Shown here: one piece after another, positions 33,148 through 41,330 of the stretch
How the letters are laid out: each line of letters opens with the position of its first letter
Position numbering within the stretch: the first letter of the stretch is position 1
Assembly: GCA_002929055.1 (NCBI GenBank)
Contig: PERY01000002.1
Span: forward strand, 1 to 64,000
DNA: 64,000 nucleotides
Origin: Methylocystis sp.
Lineage (GTDB): Bacteria > Pseudomonadota > Alphaproteobacteria > Rhizobiales > Beijerinckiaceae
Direction of reading: 5' to 3'
Notes under the pieces: generated by a model
Databases searched by the model: none
What the model saw: only the letters and a program-made list of their open reading frames with translations
What the model was told of the DNA's origin: nothing
Program-made: the position numbers and the translations under genes

Positions 33148-33177
33148 CTTATACGGCAAACCCGGGATAGATTGCAA
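33148..33177 (-). promoter_or_regulatory. sigma-70-like promoter for rpmI-rplT
   Basis: On the minus strand TTGCAA (33177-33172) and TATAAG (33153-33148) are separated by 18 nt. The -10 element lies about 134 nt upstream of the rpmI start, leaving room for a leader. No clear L20-binding structure was identified in the leader. Confidence 0.5.
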
Positions 33178-33223
33178 GAGTAGTGGACAACTGGCTGGTT
33201 CCGCCATATTTCACGCCGCGGCC

Positions 33224-33271
33224 AAGCCCTCGGGGGGCTGCCTCGGCCATTCGAAGACGACGAGGGCTTTT
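33224..33271 (+). promoter_or_regulatory. leader hairpin hiding the amidinotransferase ribosome binding site
   Basis: AAGCCCTCG (33224-33232) and CGAGGGCTT (33261-33269) are perfect inverted copies with a 28-nt loop. The 3' arm contains the only visible ribosome binding site (GAGG, 33262-33265), 9 nt before the ATG at 33275. A competing smaller hairpin is possible: AGCCC (33225-33229) with GGGCT (33235-33239), closed further by GGCC (33220-33223) with GGCC (33245-33248). Forming the smaller one would free the binding site. The ligand or factor is unknown. Confidence 0.5.
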
Positions 33272-33274
33272 CCA

Positions 33275-34393
33275 ATGAACGTTCATGCGCCATTGCAGGA
33301 TGAAAAGGCGGTCGCGGGCGCCTGCCCGGTGAATTCTCACAATGAGTGGGATCCGCTCGAGGAAATCATCGTCGGGCGCCTCGAAGGCTCGACGATCCCC
33401 TCAGACCACCCGGTCGTGACCTGCAACATCCCCGGCATGGCCGCGCGGGCGCAGGCTCTGGCCGCCGGCTTTCGATTCCCCAAATTCATGATCGAGCCCG
33501 CGCAGCAAGAACTCGACGGCTTCATCAAGGTGCTGGAGCAGCTCGGCGTCACTGTTACGCGGCCTGACCCCTTCCCCCACAAGGCCAAGTTCTCGACGCC
33601 TTACTGGACCTCGCGCGGCTTTTGCAACTCCTGCCCGCGCGACTCGATGCTCGTCTTCGGCGACGAGATTCTCGAAACGCCAATGGCCTGGCCGTGCCGC
33701 TACTTCGAGACTCACTCATACCGGCCCATCCTGAAGGACTATTTCCGCCGCGGCGCGCGCTGGACCTCCGCGCCGAAGCCGCAGCTCACTGACGAGCTCT
33801 TCGATCCGAACTTCAAGCTGCCCGAGAAGGGCGAACCGATGCGCTATATTCTCACGGAATTCGAGCCGGTCTTTGACGCGGCCGATTTCTTCCGCTGCGG
33901 CCGCGACATCTTCGTCACGCTCTCCAACGTCACAAACGCCATGGGCGTCGACTGGCTGCGCCGGCATCTGGGCGAGGGCTATCGCATTCACGAGATCAAG
34001 AGCCGCTGCCCGAACCCTATGCATATCGACACGACGATACTGCCGCTCGGCCCCGGCAAGCTCCTCATCAATCCCGAATACATCAACCCCGACGAGCTGC
34101 CCGACATTCTCAAGAAGTGGGACATTCTCGTCGCGCCGGAGCCAGACCCCATCGAGGACAGGATCCTCAAGATCACCTCCATGTGCGGCAAGTGGCTCAG
34201 CATGAACATTCTGATGATCGACGAGAAGCGCATGATCGTCGATCCGCATCACACCAACATGATGCGGCAGGTGGAGAAGTGGGGCTTCGAGCCGATCCCC
34301 GTTCCCTTCCTGCACTACGCTGCTTTTGGCGGCGCCTTCCATTGCGCGACGCTCGACGTGCGCCGCCGCGGGACGCTGGAAAACTATTTTTAG
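33275..34393 (+). CDS. L-arginine:glycine amidinotransferase-type enzyme
   Basis: This 372-residue enzyme of the amidinotransferase (AGAT/StrB/SxtG) family typically moves the amidino group of arginine to an amine acceptor, giving ornithine and a guanidino compound. The catalytic residues of human AGAT are all matched: Asp204 (FDAADFFRCGRDIF), His250 (NPMHIDTTI) and Cys357 (FHCATLDVRRRG), with similar spacing. No signal peptide is present. The acceptor (glycine, lysine or another amine) cannot be told from sequence. The start at 33275 is set by the family N-terminus; the frame is open 78 codons further. It is convergent with a Gdx/SugE-type guanidinium exporter. Confidence 0.88.
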   Translation: MNVHAPLQDEKAVAGACPVNSHNEWDPLEEIIVGRLEGSTIPSDHPVVTCNIPGMAARAQALAAGFRFPKFMIEPAQQELDGFIKVLEQLGVTVTRPDPFPHKAKFSTPYWTSRGFCNSCPRDSMLVFGDEILETPMAWPCRYFETHSYRPILKDYFRRGARWTSAPKPQLTDELFDPNFKLPEKGEPMRYILTEFEPVFDAADFFRCGRDIFVTLSNVTNAMGVDWLRRHLGEGYRIHEIKSRCPNPMHIDTTILPLGPGKLLINPEYINPDELPDILKKWDILVAPEPDPIEDRILKITSMCGKWLSMNILMIDEKRMIVDPHHTNMMRQVEKWGFEPIPVPFLHYAAFGGAFHCATLDVRRRGTLENYF

Positions 34394-34437
34394 CGCGCGG
34401 ATGAAGCGGCGGCTTCGCGCCGCCGCTTCCTCTCCGG

Positions 34438-34758
34438 TTACTCCACCCCGCTCAACCGCAACCCCACCAGGCCCGCGACGATCAGGGCGAATGAGGCGAT
34501 TCGAAGCGGCGTCGCCGGCTCGTCGAACACGATCACGCCGACGATGGCGACGGCGGCGATGCTGCCGCCGGTCCACACAGCATAGGCCGTGCCGGCGGGG
34601 ATGCTCTTCATGGCGAGCCCGAGGCACCCCATGCTCGCCATCATGAAGAAGATCATGATGACGGTGGGCCACAATCGCGTGAAGCCCTCGGTGTATTTCA
34701 TGCCGACGAGCCAGCCGACTTCGCATAAGCTGCCGATCAGCAAGATAATCCAGGCCAT
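34438..34758 (-). CDS. gdx: SMR transporter, Gdx/SugE guanidinium-exporter type
   Basis: This 106-residue protein has four membrane helices and the essential proton/substrate Glu13 (GSLCEVGWLVGMKYTEGF). KYTEGF and GTAYAVWTGG are wordings of the SugE/Gdx branch rather than the EmrE multidrug branch. Characterised Gdx proteins are homodimeric guanidinium/proton antiporters. The start MAWIILL at 34758 has GGGGGA 9 nt upstream; a second ATG three codons earlier is possible. It is a single Gdx gene, not a paired heterodimer type. No known guanidine riboswitch was found upstream. It is convergent with the amidinotransferase gene. Confidence 0.85.
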   Translation of the reverse strand: MAWIILLIGSLCEVGWLVGMKYTEGFTRLWPTVIMIFFMMASMGCLGLAMKSIPAGTAYAVWTGGSIAAVAIVGVIVFDEPATPLRIASFALIVAGLVGLRLSGVE

Positions 34759-34890
34759 GCTCGTCATTCCCCCGAGTGAAACTTTGCAGCCCGTGTTTTT
34801 GGCGCTTCGCCATGCGCCGTCAAGCTTGCGGAGGAGCTCTTTGAATTTTCGTCTCCCGGTCCCAGGATAACCGGGAAAGGAGTCGCCGCC

Positions 34891-35769
34891 ATGAGGAAGA
34901 TAATTGGCGTCTATCCCGCGCCGGAGCCGGCGCATTGGGTCGGCGACGGCTTTCAGGTGCGCACGCTGTTCTCGCACCATTCGCACGGTGGGAGCGCGAG
35001 TCCATTTCTCCTTCTCGACTACGCCGAGCCGATGGAATTTCTCCCCGCCAGCCATCGTCGCGGCGTCGGCGTGCATCCGCATCGCGGATTCGAGACCGTG
35101 ACGATCGTCTATGACGGGGGAGTCGCGCATCGCGATTCGACGGGCGCGGGCGGGGTGATCGGACCAGGCGACGCGCAGTGGATGACGGCGGGGGCCGGCA
35201 TTCTACACGAGGAATTGCACTCCGAGGCGTTCTCCCGCAGCGGCGGGCGGCTGGAGATGGCGCAGCTCTGGGTCAATCTGCCCGCGCGCCTGAAGATGAC
35301 GTCGCCGCGCTACCAGACGCTTCACGACGCGGATATACCGCGCGTCGATCTTGAAGGGGAGCGCGGGCTCGTCCGTGTGATCGCGGGGGAATACGCGGGC
35401 GCCGTCGGACCGGCGCAAACGGCGACGCCGATGAATGTCTGGGACGTGCGCATCGACGAGGGGGAGACAGGCGCATTCTCCCTGCCCGAGGGAGATAATA
35501 TCCTCGTCGCCGTGCTCAACGGGCCGGTTGTCGTCAATGGCGAAGGGCATGCGCGGGCCGGCGAGACGATCGTCTTCGAGCGTTATGGCGGCGAGGTGGC
35601 CTTCACGGCGCAAGCCGCCGCCAAACTCCTGCTTTTGAGCGGCGCGCCGATCGACGAGCCGGTTGCGCAGGAAGGGCCCTTCGTCATGAACACGCGCGAC
35701 GAATTGCGGCAGGCTATCGACGACTACCGGTCTGGCCGGTTCGGGGCCATCACGCCCCCCGCCGGCTGA
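34891..35769 (+). CDS. pirin family protein
   Basis: This 292-residue bicupin is of the pirin family. The metal-binding His residues are in the N-terminal cupin (GVHPHRGFETVT and TAGAGILHEE). LQLWVNLP-type sequence (MAQLWVNLPARLKMTSPRYQ) and the C-terminal VLLLSGAPIDEPV are conserved. Some pirins are quercetinases and others regulators, and the sequence does not decide. The strong GGAAAGGAG binding site fits the ATG. The last 46 nt overlap the convergent histidine kinase gene. Confidence 0.88.
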   Translation: MRKIIGVYPAPEPAHWVGDGFQVRTLFSHHSHGGSASPFLLLDYAEPMEFLPASHRRGVGVHPHRGFETVTIVYDGGVAHRDSTGAGGVIGPGDAQWMTAGAGILHEELHSEAFSRSGGRLEMAQLWVNLPARLKMTSPRYQTLHDADIPRVDLEGERGLVRVIAGEYAGAVGPAQTATPMNVWDVRIDEGETGAFSLPEGDNILVAVLNGPVVVNGEGHARAGETIVFERYGGEVAFTAQAAAKLLLLSGAPIDEPVAQEGPFVMNTRDELRQAIDDYRSGRFGAITPPAG

Positions 35770-37490
35770 GGCGCTGCGCCGCGCCGCTCGGTCAGGCGCG
35801 GCGCGAGCCGCATCTCCTCGATCGTGGCGGCGAGCGCGGCGAAGTCGACTGGCTTGGTGAGGAAGGCGTCGACGCCCGCCGCGCGCGCGGCCCGCTCATC
35901 CTCCTCCTGGGCGCTGGCCGTGAGCGCGAGAATGGGCATGCGCGGGGAACCGGCGCGCGCCTCGGCCTCTCGAATGCGCCGTGTCGATTCGCGGCCGTCC
36001 AGTTCCGGCATGAAGAGATCCATCACGATGACATCGAAGGGCTCGCCCACCCCGCGCAGCGCGGCTGTGGCGAGCGCGGCCGCCTCCGCGCCATTGCGCG
36101 CGCGGATGGCGCGCGCGCCAAGTTTGCCGAGATGGCGGGTGAGAATGAGGGCGTTGACGTCATTATCCTCGGCGACAAGGACATTTAGCCCGTCGAGCGC
36201 GCGCACCGGCTCGGGCGCGCTGAGCCTTGGCGCATCGGCGCGCGGTTGGGAGAGGCGCGCGACGAGCGAGGCGATTCGCACCGGTTTCACCAGCCAGCCG
36301 TCGAAATCGCGTAGCGCCTCCTCGCCGAAGGCGCGGCGCTCGAGCGGCGAAAACAGCAGGAACAAACGGCGCGCCTGCGCCTTGCGGGCCGCGTCCGCCA
36401 GCCGCGCCGTGCTCTGCGGCCCCAGCGCGCAATCGACGATCACGGCGTCGAGCGGCGCGGCGGCGGCGTCCGCAAGCCGGGCGAGCCCGTTGTGCTCCGC
36501 GCGCAGGAGCTCCGCGTCCGCGCCCGATGATTGCAGGCTCTCCGCAAGATAGGGGCCTTCGAACAGGCTCCCGGCGACGATGAGCGCGCGCAAGCCAGCA
36601 AGCGGCTTCCCCCCGCCATCCGATGGCGTTCCTGCGGCAGGCAGAGTGAAAGCGAAGATGGAGCCGTTCTGCGAGCTTTCCGCCAGCGTGAGCGCGCCTC
36701 CCATCTGCGCGACGAGACGGCGGGAGATAGCGAGGCCGAGGCCGGTGCCGCCGTGGCGGCGCGTGGCCGACGCATCTCCCTGCTCGAACTCCTCGAAGAT
36801 CGCATCCCGCGCCGCCGCCGGCACGCCCGGCCCAGTGTCCCGCACCTCGAAGCGCAGCGTCTCCCGGGCGCGGGAGACACGCACGCCGACGCCGCCCGTC
36901 TCGGTGAAGTTCACGGCGTTGCCGATGAGATTGAGGAGAACCTGCCGCAACCGTGCGGGATCGCCTTCGATCTCGCGCGGCGCGTCGGGAGCTATGAAGC
37001 TTGCAATCTCGAGGCTCCTGGCCAGCGCTCGCGGCGCGAGCAGTTCGACGAGGCTTTCGACGAGCGGAGCGAGCGCAAAGGTCTCGCGGCGCAGGTCGAG
37101 TTTGCCCGCCTCGATCTTGGAGAAATCGAGAATGTCGTCAATCAGCTGGGCGAGCGAGCGGCTCGAATCCTCGATCGCCTCCACATAGCTGGCCTGTTCG
37201 GCGTCGAGGCGCGTCATCGCGAGCAATTGCGCAAGACCCATTACGCCGTTGAGCGGCGTCCGGATTTCATGGCTGACCGTCGCGAGAAAGCGCGACTTGG
37301 CGAGGCTTGCGGCCTCAGCCTTTTCGCGCGCGCCGGCGGCGGCGCGCAGTTCCCAGATCTCGTCGCGCAGACGCTCGAGTTCCGCCTCGCCGCCGCCGCG
37401 GGCCTTGCGCAAGGCGAAGAAAATCGCCGCCGCCAGCAGCACGACGCCGATCTGCGCCGCCACGAGAACGAGGCTATCGATGGCGCTCAC
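35724..37490 (-). CDS. hybrid sensor histidine kinase with two receiver domains
   Basis: This 588-residue kinase has one membrane segment (about 8-27), a short coiled linker and a HisKA domain with His74 (FLATVSHEIRTPLNG). HATPase boxes follow (NLIGNAVNF, DTGPGVP, GTGLGLAIS). The first receiver-like domain (about 298-410) starts ALIVAGSLFEGPY and lacks the acidic Asp pair, so it is a pseudo-receiver. The second (about 425-565) is intact, with AEDNDVNALIL, phospho-acceptor Asp in VMDLFMPELDG and a conserved Lys (LTKPVD). No sensor domain is evident, so input may come through the membrane helix or partners. It overlaps yifB by 4 nt. Confidence 0.88.
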   Translation of the reverse strand: MSAIDSLVLVAAQIGVVLLAAAIFFALRKARGGGEAELERLRDEIWELRAAAGAREKAEAASLAKSRFLATVSHEIRTPLNGVMGLAQLLAMTRLDAEQASYVEAIEDSSRSLAQLIDDILDFSKIEAGKLDLRRETFALAPLVESLVELLAPRALARSLEIASFIAPDAPREIEGDPARLRQVLLNLIGNAVNFTETGGVGVRVSRARETLRFEVRDTGPGVPAAARDAIFEEFEQGDASATRRHGGTGLGLAISRRLVAQMGGALTLAESSQNGSIFAFTLPAAGTPSDGGGKPLAGLRALIVAGSLFEGPYLAESLQSSGADAELLRAEHNGLARLADAAAAPLDAVIVDCALGPQSTARLADAARKAQARRLFLLFSPLERRAFGEEALRDFDGWLVKPVRIASLVARLSQPRADAPRLSAPEPVRALDGLNVLVAEDNDVNALILTRHLGKLGARAIRARNGAEAAALATAALRGVGEPFDVIVMDLFMPELDGRESTRRIREAEARAGSPRMPILALTASAQEEDERAARAAGVDAFLTKPVDFAALAATIEEMRLAPRLTERRGAAPQPAGGVMAPNRPDR

Positions 37491-39025
37491 GCGGCGATCC
37501 GCCCCGCTGACAGACCCGAGCGATAGGAGAGCGCTTCAGCGAGATGCGCACGCGTGACCTGTTCCGCGCCGTCGAGGTCGGCGATGGTTCGCGCAAGCTT
37601 GAGCACGCGGTGGAAGCCGCGGGCGGTGAGCGCGAAGCGGTCGGAGGCTTCGCGGATGAGCGCCGTTCCGGCTGCGTCGAGCTTTGCGACGCGCTCGATG
37701 ACGGCGGCGGGCGCGGCGGCGTTGGCCGTGACGGCGGGAAGCCCCAACGCCTCGTAGCGCTCGCGCTGCAGGGCGCGGGCGCAGGCGACGCGCGCGGCGA
37801 CCTCGCGCGAGCCTTCCGCGGGCGGCGGCAGCACGAGATCGGCGGCGGTGACGGCCGGCACTTCGATCTGCAGGTCGAAGCGGTCGAGCAGCGGCCCTGA
37901 AAGCCGCGACTGATATTGGGCGACGCAGCGCTCATTGGGCTGGCGCCTGCAGGCGAAACCGGGGTCGAGCGCATGGCCGCAGCGGCAGGGATTCATCGCC
38001 GCGACAAGCTGGAAGCGCGCCGGATAGACGGCGCGGTGGTTGGCGCGGGAGACGGCGACCTCGCCCGTTTCGAGCGGCTGGCGCAGGCTGTCGAGCACTT
38101 GCGGCTGGAACTCCGGCAGCTCGTCGAGGAACAGCACGCCGTGATGGGCGAGCGAAATCTCGCCGGGCCGCGCATGCGTTCCGCCGCCAACCAGCGCCGC
38201 CATCGAGGCCGAATGATGCGGCGCGCGGAACGGGCGCCGGTCGGTGAGTTCGCCCCCCGCAATCTGGCCCGCGATGGAGTGAACCATCGAGACTTCGAGC
38301 AACTCCCTGGGCGTGAGCGTCGGCAGGATCGACGGCAGGCGCGACGCGAGCATGGACTTGCCCGCGCCGGGCGGGCCGCTCATGAGCAGATTGTGGCCGC
38401 CCGCCGCCGCGATTTCGAGCGCGCGCTTGGCGCTCTCCTGCCCCTTGATGTCTGCGAGGTCGGGCAGGTCCGAGGCGAGAGCGCGCACGGCGGGCTCGGG
38501 CCGCGCGAGCGCCTGCGTTCCCTTGACGTGATTGACGAGCTGAATGAGCGAGCGGGGCGCCAGCACCTCCATCTCGCGCGAGGCCCAGGCGGCTTCGGGA
38601 CCGCATTCCTTGGGACAGATGAGCCCCTGCCCCTTTGCATTGGCGGCCACCGCCGCCGGCAGCACGCCGGCCACCGGCGTCAGCGTCCCGTCGAGCGCGA
38701 GTTCGCCGAGCACCAGGAATCCCTCCAGCGCGTCGGAGGGGATCGCGCCAATCGCCGCCATGACGCCGAGGGCGATGGGGAGATCGTAATGGCTCCCCTC
38801 CTTGGGCATGTCCGCGGGCGCGAGATTGACGGTGATGCGCTTGGCCGGAAGCGCGAGCCCGGAGGCCATCAGCGCCGCGCGCACACGCTCGCGTGATTCG
38901 GCCACCGCCTTGTCCCCGAGGCCGACGACGTTGAAGACGACGGAGCCGGGAGAAATTTGCACCTGAACGTCCACGGGCCGCGCCTCGACGCCTTCGAATG
39001 CGACCGTCGCCACCCTGACCGCCAT
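37487..39025 (-). CDS. yifB: YifB family Mg-chelatase-like AAA ATPase
   Basis: This 512-residue protein is of the YifB/ComM family. The N-terminal Lon-protease-S16-like domain (about 1-170) has VVGLGDKAVAESRERVRAA and LAPADMPKEGSHYDLPIAL. The AAA+ core follows with Walker A (MSGPPGAGKSMLASR), Walker B (GVLFLDELPEF) and a C-terminal helical domain (TARGFHRVLKLARTIADL). ComM in other bacteria is a branch-migration helicase that aids natural transformation. The ATG at 39025 has GGAG 10 nt upstream. It is probably co-transcribed with the histidine kinase gene (4-nt overlap). Confidence 0.92.
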   Translation of the reverse strand: MAVRVATVAFEGVEARPVDVQVQISPGSVVFNVVGLGDKAVAESRERVRAALMASGLALPAKRITVNLAPADMPKEGSHYDLPIALGVMAAIGAIPSDALEGFLVLGELALDGTLTPVAGVLPAAVAANAKGQGLICPKECGPEAAWASREMEVLAPRSLIQLVNHVKGTQALARPEPAVRALASDLPDLADIKGQESAKRALEIAAAGGHNLLMSGPPGAGKSMLASRLPSILPTLTPRELLEVSMVHSIAGQIAGGELTDRRPFRAPHHSASMAALVGGGTHARPGEISLAHHGVLFLDELPEFQPQVLDSLRQPLETGEVAVSRANHRAVYPARFQLVAAMNPCRCGHALDPGFACRRQPNERCVAQYQSRLSGPLLDRFDLQIEVPAVTAADLVLPPPAEGSREVAARVACARALQRERYEALGLPAVTANAAAPAAVIERVAKLDAAGTALIREASDRFALTARGFHRVLKLARTIADLDGAEQVTRAHLAEALSYRSGLSAGRIAA

Positions 39026-39195
39026 GATTCCGCGCTCCAAAACCCGTCCGCCTGAAACCTTCTCAAACTAGCTGCGGCCTCACTATTTCGCAAGAACAAT
39101 ATATGAACATCATGCATGCGGACCCGGCGAGGTTGCCGCTTCATCAAAATTGTTTAGGCTCGCGCACGTTTCGGGAAAGCCCCAGGAGGAGGCCG

Positions 39196-39990
39196 ATGAA
39201 GATTTTATCCACCGCCAGCGCGGCCGCGCTGATCTTGACGGCGCTGCTTGGCGCGGCGCCTGCGCAGGCGGCCCGTTGCGGCAATGGCGCGGGCGGTTTC
39301 GAAAGCTGGAAGCAGGAATTTGCGGAGGAAGCGCGCGGACGCGTCGGCGCCACCGCGATCAATGCGCTGATGGACACGCACTACAATACGGCGACGATCG
39401 GCGCCGACCGCGGCCAGAAGAGCTTCCATCTGTCGCTCGAGGGCTTCATGCAGAAGCGCGGCGCCAGCGCCATCGTCGCCAAGGGCCGCCAGCTTAAGCG
39501 TTCGATGTCCGGCCTGTTCCAGTCGATCGAGAGCCGCTATGGCGTGCCGCCGGGACCGCTGCTCGCGATCTGGGGCATGGAGACGGGCTTTGGCGCCGTT
39601 CACGGCAACCAGCATGCGCTGTCCGCCGTGGCGACGCTGGCCTATGACTGCCGCCGCTCCGAATATTTCACGGACCAGCTATATGCGGCGCTGGAGCTCA
39701 TCGATCAGGGGCGTCTCTCGCCGAGCGCCCGCGGCTCGATGCATGGCGAAATCGGCCAGACGCAGTTTCTGCCGAAGAACATCCTTCAATATGGAAGCGG
39801 CAATCTGGATAATTCGTCCGCCGCGCTGATGGCGACCGCGAACTTCCTGCGTGCGCATGGCTGGCAGGCCGGCGCCGGCTACCAGCCCGGCGAGCCCAAT
39901 TTCGCCGCCATTCAGGCGTGGAACGCCGCGACGGTCTATGAGCGCGCCATCGCGATCATCGGCAAGCAGATCGACGGCGGCGGAGACTGA
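39196..39990 (+). CDS. MltB-like lytic murein transglycosylase
   Basis: This 264-residue protein has a signal peptide (MKILSTASAAALILTALLGAAPAQA, no lipobox) and an SLT_2-type catalytic domain. The catalytic Glu129 is in LLAIWGMETGFGAVHGN, and GEIGQTQFLPKNILQYG and FLRAHGW are conserved. It cleaves peptidoglycan glycan strands to form 1,6-anhydro ends. The C-terminal peptidoglycan-binding domain found in many homologues is missing. A strong AGGAGGAGG binding site precedes 39196. A clear terminator follows the gene. Confidence 0.9.
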   Translation: MKILSTASAAALILTALLGAAPAQAARCGNGAGGFESWKQEFAEEARGRVGATAINALMDTHYNTATIGADRGQKSFHLSLEGFMQKRGASAIVAKGRQLKRSMSGLFQSIESRYGVPPGPLLAIWGMETGFGAVHGNQHALSAVATLAYDCRRSEYFTDQLYAALELIDQGRLSPSARGSMHGEIGQTQFLPKNILQYGSGNLDNSSAALMATANFLRAHGWQAGAGYQPGEPNFAAIQAWNAATVYERAIAIIGKQIDGGGD

Positions 39991-40012
39991 GCCGCCTCGC
40001 CGTAGCGAAAGA

Positions 40013-40045
40013 AGACCCGCCGCCCCAAGGGACGGCGGGTCTTTT
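40013..40045 (+). terminator. rho-independent terminator
   Basis: AGACCCGCCG (40013-40022) pairs perfectly with CGGCGGGTCT (40033-40042), followed by TTT. It lies 23 nt after the transglycosylase stop. The opposing gene ends at 40065, so it may work in both directions. Confidence 0.8.
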
Positions 40046-40064
40046 CAGACAGGCGCGGGAAACC

Positions 40065-40856
40065 CTATTCGGCGGCAGTTTTGTATTTGTCGGCGTCCTC
40101 GGGACCGTCGCCGACCGTGCCGCTCGCCGCCTCGCCCTTGCTTTCGGCGATGCTTTCCTCAGCATCCGGGCGCGCGGGCCCGTCATCGCCGGGGCCGCCG
40201 GAAGGCGGAAGAGGCGGCTCCTTGAACGCCGAAGCGGCTGTCGCGATCTGCGGCGGCGGCGTGCGGCGGCGATGGACGAGGTAGATCAGGAACGCGGCCA
40301 GAACGCCGAGGCCCATCGTCAGATAGGCTGGCAGGTCGCGCATAAAAGTCCGGTCGACCGAGAAGGGGAATCGGGACACCCAGCGCTCGCCGTGGTCGCC
40401 CGTGACCGTGACGATGCCGACGTAATATCCGCCCTCGTTGAACGTATGCTCGAAGTTGACCGTTCCTGACGGATAGACCTTGGGCGGCTGGTAGGCGACC
40501 GTCGCAGCCTCGAGATTCTCGTCCTCGGTATCCCCGCCGATGTCCTTGACGATCCGTAGCTCGATCTTCATGTCGCGAAGCTCTTGCTGCTCCGCGTCCA
40601 GCACCATGATCATCGGGCCGGTGGAGGGAATGTCCTCGCAAAATTCGTTCTTCGACGCCTCCGGCAGATAGCCGGTGAAGTTCATGGTGTCGGGGCCGAT
40701 ATAGAGACGGCAGCGTCCTTCCGCCGCGCCGAGACGCCCATGCGCCTCGGCTGGCGTGACGGCCGCGGCGAGGAGGGCGCAAACGGCGGCGAAAGTCAGA
40801 GGCTTCAAGAAACTCCCCAAGCGAAAGGGGAAAAGTGATGTAACATCGTCGCTCAT
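40065..40856 (-). CDS. membrane-anchored periplasmic protein of unknown family
   Basis: This 263-residue protein has an N-terminal signal sequence (LTFAAVCALLAAAVTPAEA). A periplasmic beta-rich domain follows (about 38-190, with two cysteines, GRCRLYIGPDTMNFTGYLP and NEFCEDIP). It has one C-terminal membrane helix (about 196-215, YLTMGLGVLAAFLIYLV), a basic stop-transfer RRR and an acidic low-complexity tail. The segment FEHTFNEGGYYVGIVTVTG reads like an immunoglobulin-type or YtkA-like strand pair. The start at 40856 has a perfect AGGAGGAG binding site. Function is unknown. Confidence 0.75.
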   Translation of the reverse strand: MSDDVTSLFPFRLGSFLKPLTFAAVCALLAAAVTPAEAHGRLGAAEGRCRLYIGPDTMNFTGYLPEASKNEFCEDIPSTGPMIMVLDAEQQELRDMKIELRIVKDIGGDTEDENLEAATVAYQPPKVYPSGTVNFEHTFNEGGYYVGIVTVTGDHGERWVSRFPFSVDRTFMRDLPAYLTMGLGVLAAFLIYLVHRRRTPPPQIATAASAFKEPPLPPSGGPGDDGPARPDAEESIAESKGEAASGTVGDGPEDADKYKTAAE

Positions 40857-41330
40857 GGTCTCCTCCTGGTCTTCGTGCGGCAAAGACACGCGACACTCAG
40901 GAAAATCTGGATGCGCCGCACAGCTTTCTCCTCTCCGGGAGAAGGGCGGACGACGCCTTTCAATCGATGTTAGCGTATTTCCACCGGGTAGCAAGGGTGC
41001 GACAATCGGTCATCTATCCTGCTTTGCAGCATGCTGTGGACCCGCGAAAACTGCGGCTTGGTCAAGGGACTAGGCCGCATGGAGGAGCGTGGCCGGCGAC
41101 CGCAGGCGGAAGCGCGGCGCGGGCGTGGCCACAGACTCGACGCCCCTCCGTCACGGGGACCGGCTGGCGGGCGGGAAGGCTCTCTTAAGCCTAGTGTCAC
41201 CTTAACAAGAGTTCATCCGCCCGCGCCTTGCCTCGCGCAACGGCCCAAGCCATATTGATTGGAGCCAGTATGCTAGAGGCCAGAGGCGGGGTTGCAAGCC
41301 ACGCCGGCCTTGGAGATCGAGAGGATCACG
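40857..41330. other. intergenic stretch upstream of Bax-inhibitor gene
   Basis: This 474-nt stretch lies between two divergent genes and should hold both promoters. Short open frames occur on both strands but without ribosome binding sites or codon bias. A GC-rich block (41080-41180) is followed by a more AT-rich stretch (41182-41215, ctcttaagcctagtgtcacc) that may contain a promoter, though no hexamers are convincing. No repeat or known RNA motif was recognised. Confidence 0.4.

Noticed and set aside
34759-34890. guanidine riboswitch upstream of the Gdx/SugE-type gene
   Set aside because: I looked for guanidine-I conserved blocks, paired ACGR hairpins of guanidine-II and the guanidine-III pseudoknot on the minus strand; none fits.
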